Assembly (NCBI GenBank): GCA_000310025.1
Contig: FN649739.1
Span: 1,754,370-1,818,369, forward strand
DNA from: Ectocarpus siliculosus
Taxonomy: Eukaryota; Sar; Phaeophyceae; Ectocarpales; Ectocarpaceae
Direction of reading: 5' to 3'
Length of the DNA: 64,000 bases
A program made the translations under genes and the position numbers. Under the pieces are notes generated by a model that worked only from the letters and a program-made list of their open reading frames with translations, was not told the DNA's origin and searched no databases. Below, piece by piece: positions 48,122-60,500 of the stretch (the first letter of the stretch is position 1; each line of letters opens with the position of its first letter).

Positions 48122-51100
48122 CTAGCCACCATCGAATCTATGGCCCCTCTCAATATAAGCCGTTTCAACGTCCTCTTCTGTCGTGCCACTGGAACATCTC
48201 AACGCAATCGAAAGTGCGAGTTCCAGCGCATGATCTCTATCCACCAAGTCCTCGAACTCATCGTGCAGTATCACTTCAGCTTCTGCTGAGCCTTTGCCGA
48301 TCGCCGCAGCTTTCCAGGATGTAACGCTCCCGGAGGGGTCAAGTCGGTAGAGCAAACCATGGCCATCATCATCTATGCCTGCCACTAGGAACGCTGCACC
48401 GAAAGGTCGAACGCCTCCCATTTGCGTATACTCTTGCAAGATCGAAGCAACTTCTGTGACGAGGTTGCCGACGGGGATGATAGCCTGTTCACCAAACTTG
48501 CTCTTGTATCCCAAACAGCACGCCTCTGCTTTCTTGGTCAAAATCCTGCTTGATGGGCGACAACAAAATACAGGCGCGGGGTGGCTGAACAAAACCCGGG
48601 GCTTTGTAGTTGAATGAAGTGAAGCTCGCAGCACAAGACGGCACAATGCGCCAGTTCCCTGCACGTGTGGCACAATAACAAGATAATATCCAGGTCTTGA
48701 GTTCTGAAGCTGTTAAAACTTTAGTCTCATCGGCAGAAATTAAATTTGGTTGCAGTGCGTGTTCCCATGCAATTCCGGTCCCCTCACCGTTGCCCGACCG
48801 GGTCTCAAGGTCCATCTCGATACTTCTGTGAGCACGATACAACCAATTGTGACCGGCGAATATCTCTAGCGACACACCGTTTTCTTCGCCGCACCTGTCT
48901 GTTTCTGCTCCATATAGATCAATCCGCCGGTCGATGGTCGGTGATCTTTCGACAACAAAACCAGGTTTTCTTTCCAATAACGCAAAAGTTTATTTCAACA
49001 CATCTCCTTCGACAGGGAATCTCGAACTGGCAGTTTTTTTCATTGTACAAGTATGTGTCTTGAAACCCTGCAAGTCGTCTATTCCACCCTCGGCTACCTG
49101 CTAAAAAAACACATTCAGACAGGCAACGCCGACAGATACTCGCCGCGTTGGTTTATCACAATCGATTGACCTCGCAGCAGCACAATGACAACATTCGCTG
49201 TGCTTTGTGTACCAGTATTATTTACCGTCAACGGAAAAACGCGGGGAGCTCTTGAAACCAACGGCAAGTCAAATGGTATATATTGATGAGGTGGTGACCA
49301 GGGATGACGCCACCCAATGAGGTCATCCCCACCAAGCTCGGCGACCTCAAGCCACGTACCTCGCATCCGCAGCAAGCCCAGAATGCATGATAGCAATGCC
49401 GTCGGATAGACGTGCTATCTTCCTCGTCAGCAAGTCCAGTACAAGCGGAGACTTTGTCTGGCTTACGGTTGCCATCGCGATGCCTCCGGCGTATATGACC
49501 GCGATGGACAGCGCACCTCCCTTTCGAAAACGAGTTGGCGGAGGGGCAGTGGCGATCAGGAATTCACTATTGTACACCCCGTGAGGACGGCGCCGTCGTG
49601 GCAACCGATCAACTAGCAATCCCAGCCGTATTAATAGTGCCCTGTTTAGTGCTCTGTGATATCTCTGGTCGCAACAGAAACTGAACCCCCTAACCAAAGG
49701 AGCTCCAGAACCTCAACCTTGACTCATTTGTGCTCGCTTGCGCAACGTTCCTGCTGCCCGACTGGTCCCCGGAACGTGAAAGGGAAATGCCCGGCTAGGA
49801 AACCGTGGTTGAGGCCATGATTCGAAAGGACCCCTGCCCGTCGTGTTTGGCGAAAGCACGGTCGCTGGTCAAAGTTAGTGTGTATACATGCGGGGTGGTG
49901 TTGATGTACACCATCGACAGATTATTTCTCAACCCGCAGTCAACATACACAACAAGTACCAGCTGGTGCATACGAGGCACCTCTGAATTCTTGCTCGTGT
50001 TAAACGTACAGGTAACACCACAGCTACGCACCACCTACTAGGATTAAGTACCCTCTGGGCGAAAACAACGCCTACAGAGTAGGTTTCTATTGCTCAAGGA
50101 AAGCCACAAGGTCGGCCGGCCCCAAGATATCTTTAAAACGCTCAATCAAGTATAGCTTGTAACCGAGCACAATAAACCCGCGGAAGAGCATCCAAAGAAA
50201 AATCGAGGATAAAGTCCGGAAGAGCAAGGCATTCCCAGCATCCACCTGTTCACTTCTGCGGTCTCCGAGAAAAGTTGGCACAAGAATGGTCAAAACTCAG
50301 AGTTGACTTGATAAAAATGTTTATCGCTGGATAGAGATGAACGTTGAGTTGTTTGTGTGTTTCTACAAGAACACGAAATAAAACTGTTTGCAAGAGAACA
50401 AATTTGACCAACCACCACGCAGAAAGTACACCGCGGGACCAAAGGACTGTAACTATGGTGGCTAGATTTTTTCGATCTGCAGTTTTACTGGAAGCATTAC
50501 AAACACTGTTTTCCTTGTCCGTAAAATTCAGGGATGTTCGCCGTGTGGAACCGCACCGCGGTGCGGTTTTTTTATTTTTTGACGTGATCACGTCATGTAG
50601 TGTCATCTCGAAAATGGAAGGTGCGTTGAGGTGCTTTCTTTTTCTATTTATTACAAAATATGTGGTACTGTAAAGGAGGAGATGTTTCTCGACAAAGGTT
50701 GTAATCACGTGGGGCTTTCTCTGGGTCAATCGACTTTGATTTTGGGTTGGTTAGATTGTGGCCACGGAAACCCGTTTGTCTTTGTCTTTGAAGGAAAGGG
50801 AAAGGGAAATGTAGTACTGTACCGCTGCCGTCTGCAGCTGCTGGAAGAAGTCAAGCCGAGATGAAACCATTAAGGGGTTCCAGAACAAGAATTTTATGTT
50901 GGCAAATTTTGAAAACAAGCGCAAGAACACCAGAAAATGCACAAGAGAGACACCAGATCAGTCGGAAGGCATCGAAACACATAAATCCTTGATTCTCGGA
51001 CAGGGCGGCAGTAGAGGCTGCTCAAAACATACATTTCACGCGTCTGCCTCCACACGCCTCCTTTGAAGCCAAGATAAAAATTCACACCATTCTAAATTCA

Positions 51101-54100
51101 AGTCAAGAGAGCCAAAACAACAGGCGCTCAAATAAGGTCTGCATTGCCAGGAAATTGGAGCATAGACTTAACTAACATCATGTCGGAAGCCTGAGACGCA
51201 AAAGTTCAACCATTGTTGCACTCTAAAAGCAAGACGCTTTTTTTGGTGCATCAGTCCGCGGTCGCCTTTAGACTTTTTTTTTCGGCGGTCGTTGCACGCT
51301 TCAGCGGGACAGTCTCTATACATCACAGCGCCCCTGTCGCGAGCTCGAAACTCCAAAGGCGAGTAGAGTTACACACGGTGAATGCACGCAACCATTTTTT
51401 CAGTCATTGAGCTAGACGTTGCGGTGCGGTAAATCGGTTTTAATTGTTTTTAAATGGGGTTTAAACATTTTAGTCGCCGTCTTCGCCGACGTGGGCATGC
51501 CAATCTTATGATCACGGCGCCCCTGTCGCGAGCTCGAGACTCCAAGGGCGAGCCGAGTTACAGCACCGTGAAGTACGACTAAATCTCCTGCAAAATCCGG
51601 GCGCTTCTACGCAAGGGACTGTCTGTCAAAAGAATAACGCAGCCCATTGGACAAGATTTCGGAGAACCCCGCGTGGTCTTTACTACTGTGACGAGATGTG
51701 ACGATCTCTGACGCGGGTTCAGTGTGGAGCTAGTCCGACCACTGTGTGCAGGTTGGAGCCGCTTCGCTTCTTCAGTCTGTTTCCTTCCTTATTCTTCCTT
51801 TCTCTCTCAGTCGCTCGCTATCGCTCACTCCCAGGCAACACCAGGGAACACCAGGCAACACACTGAGCAAGGTGGAACGCTTGCACATCGCCTGCTACTG
51901 CTAGTAACCATTGTACTGCTACCTGCCTAAAGTCGGAATACTAGGAATCTGGGCAGGTGGTCGGGATATTCCTGAAAAATATTCCCGCCCAGATGGTATC
52001 TTAGTCCAAGGGTCCAAATACCATAACACTACAGTACATGTACAGCAGGAGATATTGATTGACAGACTGCTGTCCGTATGTGGTATGTGTTGTAGGTGGT
52101 GCCCCCACGCTGCATGCATGCATGCTGTCGCTTTCTCAAGTGAAGCAACGCTAACTGAAGTAATTTCTTCCAAGTCCTCACGTAGGTGTGCATCGTGTAT
52201 CCTCACGGAAACGTATATATGCCTGAAATACACACCCTCCAAGTTGCAAGTACAGACAGGTGGTCTACTGCTGTGTTTATTGTTGTTGTGGTACGCCACA
52301 GGTTTTGCTTGTGTTACGAGTTTTTCGAACATACTGCATCCGTGCACATCTCACGGAACTGCAAATAAGTTTATTTGTCTCCTGTAATACTGTCAACGAC
52401 GCTGTACTGCTGCTGTAGCCTATACACTAAATACCATGTACAGGTGAACGGTAGAGAGAGTAAACGTACGTTTGTGCGGGGTGCCACCTACAAAAAAATA
52501 CATAGTATCCCTGCCTGTCTTTCACAGGTGAACGGTAGATCAATTTTTAGTCATACCACCACTGTATCACATTTCGTGGATACCACACCGTTCTGTGTTG
52601 AGGAATGGGACACGGCTGTTGTTTATTGATTGTTGTGGACAAATGCATGCATGCACATCTCACGAAAAATTGCTTTTTCACGGACCTGCATGTGTCTTCT
52701 GTAATAATGCTGTCAACGATGCTGTAGTATTGAAGGTAGGTGCTGCTGTAGCCTACTACGTATCATATACAGGTGAACGTCTTTTCCAGCTTCTTGCCCT
52801 TGGTATGCTGTGCACAGTCTTCACCCACCACCCTTCCTTTCAGCGTAATGCTGAGCTGAAGGCGAGGGCGCCTGGCGCCCGAGCCTGGAGACCTTGTAGT
52901 GCTAATATCACTACAGTAGAGGACATCCTAAAGCAGCGGGGGGTGCGTGTTGGCGCGCTCAAATCTGCTTCTGTGGTCCTGGTATCGAGGGTCGTAGTAT
53001 TGGCCTCGTGGCCTACCTTCTCCGCAAATGTCCGCAAATTGCGTGTAGACCGACACCCAGTGTCTTGTACTGTTGTGCTCGCCGCCACTGACCCCAATCT
53101 CCTGAGCTGCGGGTTTACTGCGGGTTCAGGGGTTTACGGTCCGTGGCGGTGAGCACGGCTGTGAAAAAAATTGGACGCCGCTTGGCTCCGGCGCAGATTT
53201 CGGACTGTTTTCAGAGACTGCTGCGACCTTCGATTTTCAGCTCCAGTGGCAAACCCGAACGTGCCAGCACGCACGACGCCTCTTAATGGTGTCCTCTACT
53301 GATACTTAGTACTAAGTACCAGGTTCCTTCGGCGGGAAGGTTGTTTTCTTTCTTGATGTTGGAGTGAAGATTTAGCTGGTATCCTCGAACCCTTCTAGAG
53401 GTCAGGACAGGGGTTCGAATCCCGGCGTAAGCGAGCTTTTCTTGCAACGTGAGTTTTTTCTCTCGCTTCCGCTCCTGGCCTCGTGGATAGCGCTAGTTCG
53501 TGTGTTCACAGAGGGAAGAGAGTGCTGAACTCTTGTCGCATTAAAAATCGAAGGCAACGTACCGCAGGAGGGGGGGGTAGAGAGGAGCCCTTTTGTTTGA
53601 CCAAGGGTTGGAGTAAACGGCACTAGCGCTGTGAGCGCTGATTTGAAGCGAAGACAAAAAAAAAAAAAAATAGAGAAAAGAGCCAGCGTCAAACCCCCGT
53701 GTGCTGCTGACTACTGCTTGTAGTTTATCAAGTACAGGCTGGGTTTTGAACCCACGACGAACTTTTAGCCGTAACCACATCATTGACTACAAAAGTAGCG
53801 TTGTAGACTATTATAGTCCGCGCTGACCAATCTACATGCAATAGTTCCCAGGCTGAGGGTTTGATTTTGGCTTCTGAAAGCAGACAAGCTTACGTAGAAA
53901 CAGATGTGAGGAATCGACCAACGGCACCAACAACAACGCATAATGATGCTGGCAAAAAAAGGCCGACTCCCCTGTGTGCACTCACCAGAGCAGAGTTCAT
54001 GGCGTATTCAAGTTGGTTAAGCTTCCCTTCAGGACTGTACGTTGTTAGCGAAAACGAATACCGCCCATCATCCCTGGCTCCCCCTCGAATCTGCGAAGCC

Positions 54101-54216
54101 CTCATCATCTCCATATAGCCGGCCGTCTCTGGCCGTGCATGTGTCGTTCTCGAGATGCTTCCGGCCGTCGTAGCAGTAAACGCTATCAGAAACATTGCGT
54201 TTGCCACATAATGCAT
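48122..54216 (-). CDS. 20S proteasome subunit alpha-2-like, divergent, with signal-like N-terminal extension
   Basis: Alpha-2 is one of seven alpha subunits forming the outer rings and gate of the 20S proteasome. Three exons (54216-53986, 49520-49360, 48545-48122; GT-AG, phases 0 and 2) give about 271 residues. The alpha signature reads GRYSFSLTTYSPEGKLNQLE, where SFSLTT is typical of alpha-2. It is followed by VASILQEYTQMGGVRPFG and LDPSGSVTSWKAAAIGKGS. The core departs from usual alpha-2 (IAIMHSGLAADARILTKKAE, an insertion at YKSKFGEQAII). The conserved C-terminal tail is absent because a TAG follows HRFDGG. From the first ATG the N-terminus is MHYVANAMFLIAFTATTAGS, a hydrophobic signal-like segment, then a basic stretch before GGARDDG. 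In-frame ATGs at 54108/54105 would give a cytosolic form with only about 15 extra residues. It is head-to-head with CDC45. Family assignment is secure, location is inferred. Confidence 0.85.
50549..50595. repeat. Adjacent perfect palindromes
   Basis: AACCGCACCGCGGTGCGGTT (50549-50568) is a perfect 20-bp palindrome. After a T-rich 11-bp spacer, TGACGTGATCACGTCA (50580-50595) is a perfect 16-bp palindrome made of two overlapping TGACGTGA half-sites like bZIP targets. Both lie in the alpha-2-like intron. Confidence 0.8.
52914..53301. mobile_element. Short TIR element, CAGTAGAGG-type ends
   Basis: The left end CAGTAGAGGACATC (52914-52927) and right end GGTGTCCTCTACTG (53288-53301) are inverted copies with one difference. 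The 388-bp body has no transposase. CAGTAGAGG is also the border of the MITE at 45827-45993, so both probably used the same transposase. TA precedes the left end. Confidence 0.6.
53350..53545 (+). mobile_element. tRNA-derived SINE-like element (copy 1)
   Basis: A tRNA-like head is seen: box-A-like TTTAGCTGGTATCC and box-B-like GGGGTTCGAATCCCG (about 53410-53425). The body ends CTGAACTCTTGTCGCATTAA. A second copy with the same order (head, TTCGTGTG, CTGAACCCTCCTCGCAATAA) lies at 62850-63040. The poor stem pairing rules out a working tRNA gene. Confidence 0.5.
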
Positions 54217-54547
54217 TGCCTCTGTCGCGCTAGTCTCTGATCTTGAGTAGCATATTAGTGACAACAAGGGTGAGGATGCACTAACGGGAAGCGCGAAACA
54301 TCCCCCATCTCCGATACGACTCGTAGATCGGGAGTTCAACGCTTAGAAAAATGCGGCAAGGTTTTTGAATTTGAAAAAATAAAAGAAAGTGAGCACGTGA
54401 GCGAGCACCCAAAACGCAACGGCAGCGCGCGGGGTCATACAGAGACAGGGACAGGGACAGCGACAGAGGAAGGAAGGGCGACTTCCCACCCCAGCCATCG
54501 CGGATTTTTTTCACTTCAAACGTTTGGCGGTAACAAAGGCACAGGCC
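54217..54547. promoter_or_regulatory. Shared promoter region of the alpha-2-like gene and CDC45
   Basis: The two start codons are 331 bp apart on opposite strands, so a bidirectional promoter is likely. The interval holds a short GACAGGGACAGGGACAGCGA tract (about 54443-54465). No TATA box is obvious. Confidence 0.55.
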
Positions 54548-57500
54548 ATGCTGTTGGATCAACGGCGACTTGACTTTGCCTACGAACAAATCGTTCAAGA
54601 TGCCGCAAAAGCACGCGGTGCTTGCACCGTTCTCGTGTTCGTCGCTCCCAACTGCGATGCGATGTGTGCTTGCCGAATACTCTCCTACATGCTAAGAGCG
54701 GACGCAGTGTCTTACAAGATCAAGCCAGTCGCTGGGTATGGGGATATTTCGGCTGCGAACGAGGAGCTTATCAAGGTATGCTGCTGTTTTACAGATGTAG
54801 CTCCTTACATGGGAGACGCTTATTCTATTCAAGATATCGGCCGTTTGTGCACCTTTTTATTCGTTCAGTTTGGCCTGCCTGCATCGCATGGGTAACATCG
54901 GCACGCGCTATACCTTACAGCGGAAAGAGTGTTGTCGAATCAAGCATGACTCAGATGTTGAAGATGCGTGTACCATTTGCATGTCGCGCCCCAGCCGACA
55001 GTCACATGCTGGTACCGCGCCGACGTCTGTACGTGGGAGATCTACCGGAAATCAAGTTATTATACTGCGATGTTGTACTACACAGAGAAGGTCGGCGATA
55101 GCATACGACGTGTCTCATGTGACAACAATAATTGTGCCAATCCCTTTCCCTGTTTTACCCTGCTGCCCCATGTATTTGCCAGCATGACTAACTCGCTCTT
55201 TGTGCTACGCCTGCAGGGCAATGAGGACATACGGAGTGTCGTGATGATCAACTGCGGCGCTATCTGCAACGTTGTCGACCTGCTGTCGCAGCTCTCGCCG
55301 GAGGCCTACGTCTACATCGTCGACAGCAACCGCCCTGTCCACCTCGCTAACGTCTACCCGAAAAAAGACAGGTGCCGCAAGAAACTCTTTCCACCTTGTC
55401 AGTTTTGATTCGAATCCGACCTCGATCCCGTCACACAGCAGTCTTTTTCGCATTTTTCCTAAAACAACTGCAATACACACTTATTTTCGGGGGCCCGTGT
55501 GATGCATGTTGTTGTTTTTGTTGTCTTCACATTAAAAACCGTTGCGGTCTCCACGCAGTACCTTCTAATGTCCGTCGGTACTGGTCCAACTGACGTGGAC
55601 GCCTTCCGTGGTCACAAGCCAACTGCCCCCCATAGGGGGGGGTACACCTTGCTAAAAAATAAAGAAAAAAATGGACACCAGAAAAAAACCTCCAAAGGTA
55701 TGGGATTTGGTCTAGAGCGCAGTCGATGGAGAGTTACGACCTCTCTACTCTTGCGATGAGCAAGTTATCCTCACGTAGAGCAATGGCAATGAAAGTAGGG
55801 CACGTGTAGAACCACGTGGACTGTCGGACAGGTCTGGTGGAACCAGAGACAGAGGTAGTGAAAGGAAGTGAGCTGAGAGGGGCGAGGGCGGACAGAGCTG
55901 TCGGCCATCAAGATAATGAACCAAAGTTCCTCCTCACTAATGACAATGACGTGTTTGAGCGTTCAGTTAGGAACTTCCCCGGTTTGCGTTACTACNNNNN
56001 NNNNNNNNNNNNNNNNNNNNNNNNNNNNNNNNNNNNNNNNNNNNNNNNNNNNNNNNNNNNNNNNNNNNNNNNNNNNNNNNNNNNNNNNNNNNNNNNNNNN
56101 NNNNNNNNNNNNNNNNNNNNNNNNNNNNNNNNNNNNNNNNNNNNNNNNNNNNNNNNNNNNNNNNNNNNNNNNNNNNNNNNNNNNNNNNNNNNNNNNNNNN
56201 NNNNNNNNNNNNNNNNNNNNNNNNNNNNNNNNNNNNNNNNNNNNNNNNNNNNNNNNNNNNNNNNNNNNNNNNNNNNNNNNNNNNNNNNNNNNNNNNNNNN
56301 NNNNNNNNNNNNNNNNNNNNNNNNNNNNNNNNNNNNNNNNNNNNNNNNNNNNNNNNNNNNNNNNNNNNNNNNNNNNNNNNNNNNNNNNNNNNNNNNNNNN
56401 NNNNNNNNNNNNNNNNNNNNNNNNNNNNNNNNNNNNNNNNNNNNNNNNNNNNNNNNNNNNNNNNNNNNNNNNNNNNNNNNNNNNNNNNNNNNNNNNNNNN
56501 NNNNNNNNNNNNNNNNNNNNNNNNNNNNNNNNNNNNNNNNNNNNNNNNNNNNNNNNNNNNNNNNNNNNNNNNNNNNNNNNNNNNNNNNNNNNNNNNNNNN
56601 NNNNTTATCCTAAGTTTCCACAATGTATGGACAAAGGACAGAACTTTTTCTGAAAGTGTACAACAAGGACAGGACATTTACTCTCCATCGTAAATGTGAC
56701 AATGTACCAATGGGACTCGTTAGGTGACAACATTTAATTTGGTTTTCATTCAAAATGACAAGTGTGAGGATTGGGATTAAGTGGAGATTTATTGGCATAT
56801 ACTTGGTTACCGTTGGCATCGGCCTGCAGGGCTTGTAACCAAATCAAAAATCAACAGTAAGGAAAACTATAATCGGGATGAAGACGATCGACGACCCTGG
56901 TCAAAGGGATGAAAGAACGAAAGGCAAAGAAAGAAAGAAAAGAAAGAGACAGAGAAAAAAAAGAAGACAGAGAGAGAAAGACAACGAAACAAAAAACGGC
57001 AGACAGACAGGTCCCCTTCCAACGCTCCAGTCTACCGGAACAACAACAACGAAATAGACAACTACCAACGCGACACCAAACAGAAACATACCGACTTCCG
57101 ACGACACGACATCACTTCGGGGGCACTGCATGTACACTTTTTTTTATCACGTGTGCAAGTTTGATGAAGAGTTTGGCTGTTGTGACGCGAAGCGCGACCT
57201 TTTTCCCTTCATTCATCCCAGGAGGTAAAAAAAGGCTCTAAATATCGGCCTGATCCAACACGATTGACACGATGCAAAGGGGGCCCCAAGTTTGATCACC
57301 GGGATGCCTACACAGCCCTCCTTTTCGGCCAGAACGAGGTCTGTAGAGCACCGATTGACGATCTGCTGGCTTCTGAGGAGGAAGAAAAATGGGGCCCTCT
57401 TCGTCACACCGGTTTGATTGTGCTCCAACAACAGATGGTCGTGCTACAGAGGCAATTGTGCCCGAAATTCGTAGGAGATGTATACATAGCTCACCCCATC

Positions 57501-60500
57501 CCCGGGTGTTCAGGAAGAAAGGCGGGATTAAAAAAGCGGAGATCTCAAGCGCGCGTGATTCAAACCAGGAGAAGAAACAGAGGTAGCATACCGTCTCGCA
57601 CATCCACAGAATCACACCCACCCGCCGTGGTCCAATCCCTTCCATAGGTAAACGCCCAGCAGTAACAGGGAGAGTCTTGGCGGTGCTGTTTTCCGTTGAA
57701 AAAAACGATGGTTGAAAACAGGATAGGTTGAGGTCTTGCCCACAGCAGCAACAACAGCAGCGGAGGGCGAAGTTGAGGCGGTTGGTGCTGTTGACGCTAT
57801 CGCCACGTGGGACTCAGAACGATATGGGAATAACGCCTTTGGCTGGACAACAATAGGGCGGGGGATAAAGGAAGCCAACGCCGCCTCCAGCATGAGAAAC
57901 AGAGAGAGACGGAGATGTTGACAAACGGTCCATACGAGAAAACGAGCTGGCTCTGTTGGAACTGCTGTGCTCCTGCCACTTTCCACCTGCTTTCCACACC
58001 GTGCTGCCCGATGGGTTCTATCTTGAATTCTAACCATGTCTATCGTTCATTTTTTGCCGGCGGCAGTGCTGTGAGGTGCCGATCGTTGGCGGTACACTGC
58101 TGTAGCATCGCGTGTGTCACTACACACTTTTTGTGGTTGGTCGTTTCAACAACTTTTCGGAAGAACGAAGAACGCGTGGATTATTGGCTCTTTGGGAAAG
58201 ATACAAGATATGTGTATTTTTTCGACTCCGCGGGGCGGGTGTGCTACCATTTGTTTGGTAGTTGTTCTGCAGATCTCGTCGACCAATATGCTGTAGACAC
58301 ACTGATGATCAATTGCACATCACGCACTACATAAGCACGCGTTTTATGCTGTTATTCAAGAAACATAGGTTAACAACTACAGCATCACACGTATGTATAC
58401 ACCCTAGCTGCTGCATGCAATTCACTTGTATTCTTGTTTTAAGTAACTTGGAGGAACACCGAACGAATCGTCATTTCCGCGATACGTAAATCACTGCTCT
58501 ATGGCGTCAAACAAGTGGATTGTTTTCTCTTTGGGAAAGATATGCATGTGTCTTTCCGACTCAGGGGGGCATTCTCGGCGGACTACACGACTACACCGTT
58601 CGACATTTATTGTTTTGTTTGATATTATGCATGCATGCTGTGGATTTTCGGCTCTGCGAGGAATGTGTGGCTCTGTACCGTTCTGTCAGAAAAAATAAAT
58701 GTCAGTTATTTTTTTGTTTTCCCTGCGAGCTTTTTGTTACGTATTGCGTCATGCAGTAGTTTCGACACACACATGTCTCCGTGTTGTATAGTATGCATGT
58801 TATTGTTTGCCTCGAGGTCTCGTACGTCGTTCATTTAGATTCGATACGTCTCTCCCTGTTGTATGTGTTCCTGCAAGCGTCCAACGGGTACGTGCGGTTC
58901 TTCTCCTTTCGAGCGGGGGCCGGAACGGTTTTGATGCGACACGAACACGAACACCTACCAATTTCGGTTCAGCTACTCAGTTCGTTCGGCACCCCACTAC
59001 ATTCGCCTCTGCCTTAACCACTTAGCATCTTCTACTACTGCTACACTATCCTCATGCTTACGTGCGGGCTTAAGGGCAGCCACCCGCCCCCCAAGTGGGG
59101 CGGGCGGAGCCCCATTGTACTGTATATCTATGTTTTTTTAGGTAATATAACATCCAGTTCTCTACTGGGTCAACGACAATGTGGGGAGAAACCCTCCGTT
59201 GTGTCGTGTATGCTTTATAAATCCTGCCCTTACAGCAACACGTCGCAGTTTCGTTTGACAGCTTGCTGGAGTTTATTGCTGTTCACCATCTCGTTCAAAG
59301 TAAGCATGGCATCTTGACATACATAGTTGTGATGTGCGCTTAGCGCTCGTGTTTAGGACGAATCAATATAAGTAGTTGTGAAACACATACTGCTTGGGTC
59401 ATCTAGAGTAAATGTGTTTTCCCTATTCCGAAACAATTGCACGCGCAGGGTAGTCGTGTTCGTTGATGAGGAAAACGGTGATGTTGACAACATTCCGAGC
59501 GACGGAGAGGGGCTGGACGGGAACGATGAAACCAGTGACGAGTCGGACGCTGACAGTGACGTGAGTAATACAATCTGATTCGTTCAAGTATGAATCATTT
59601 CATCTCTTAACATAGGTTTTCTAGTATTAGCAACACGAAGGCTTTTTTATGGAAGTGCCTCCTGAATGCAGACTTGTAGGTAATGTTCTTACTCTACACG
59701 GACTTTGTTCCACCGAGGAGTGTACTGTAGTTTGGACCAAGGTCATGTCCTTAATTTCCGGAACGCGGATCAGCCAAGGATCAAGGCGTGTCCACACCCT
59801 CGCAATATTGACCAAGGTATTAACGCAGCACCGGTACTTTCATGTCAACACAACAGCTTCGAGAGGGGGATCAGCCAGAGATGACCGGTCGTGGCGAGAA
59901 GCTGAAGTGTTGGGTCACAGCAAAACCGTAATTTGACGTCATTCCATTTGAGATCTAACACGTGATCCCTACTTATTTGCCCTTAAATCCACTCCCTCCC
60001 TCCCGTTTCTCACCCCGATGCCGATCTCTATTTGCTTCTATTGTCTGTTTTGGTAAAATAATTGATCGCCTGTCGTCTTGAGGAAGGGTAACAAGCGCAA
60101 CATTTTTCTTCAAGGGACTGGCCGGTGTCTTAATGTTTTTCTACTCGTCTCGATGCTCGATGCCGTTCGTTGTTGTTCTGTTATGTAACCCGTTGCTGTT
60201 GCTCCAAAACCCCACAGACGTCCGAAAGTCCCTCCCGTCTGCAGGATACTATTGAGATAAGGGCATCTTCATTTGTTTGTCACATGGTAGCTCGACCTCG
60301 CTGTCCTGCTACCTAACGCTGTCCTCCCTGCCCGTGTGATCAGCAGGAAGAAGAGCTGGCCAGCAACCGAAGCGACGAGTCAGACGATGATGACTCGGAC
60401 GATGGAGAGGCGAGACCAGAGGACAAGGAAAATACGTCGCCAAGCGATGGGCTAGGCCAATCGGCTGAGCGCGGGAAGGGTCGCGCGGGCCGAAAGCGTA

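Larger units (their letters stand above)
49521..53985 (-). other. Alpha-2-like gene intron 1 (4.5 kb)
   Basis: This long intron (CTG|GTGAGT donor, TTCGAAAG acceptor) holds several insertions. They are a 49-bp direct repeat pair (51325-51373, 51513-51562), a 20-bp palindrome and a CRE-like palindrome near 50549-50595, a TIR element at 52914-53301, a SINE-like copy at 53350-53545 and a tRNA-like segment on the minus strand at about 53735-53845. No host exon was found inside. Confidence 0.75.

Noticed and set aside
53735-53845. Possible tRNA on the minus strand (GTGGGTTCAAAACCCAG T arm)
   Set aside because: The T arm pairs, but I could not fold a complete cloverleaf with a proper anticodon loop and acceptor stem. 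Left as a tRNA-like repeat.
55816-56677. Open frames of about 240-265 codons over 55996-56604
   Set aside because: They consist almost entirely of Ns in CDC45 intron 2.
57238-57647. Overlapping 127- and 135-codon frames in CDC45 intron 2
   Set aside because: Opposite strands, no ATG at the start of the plus frame, no family motif. Most likely chance openings.
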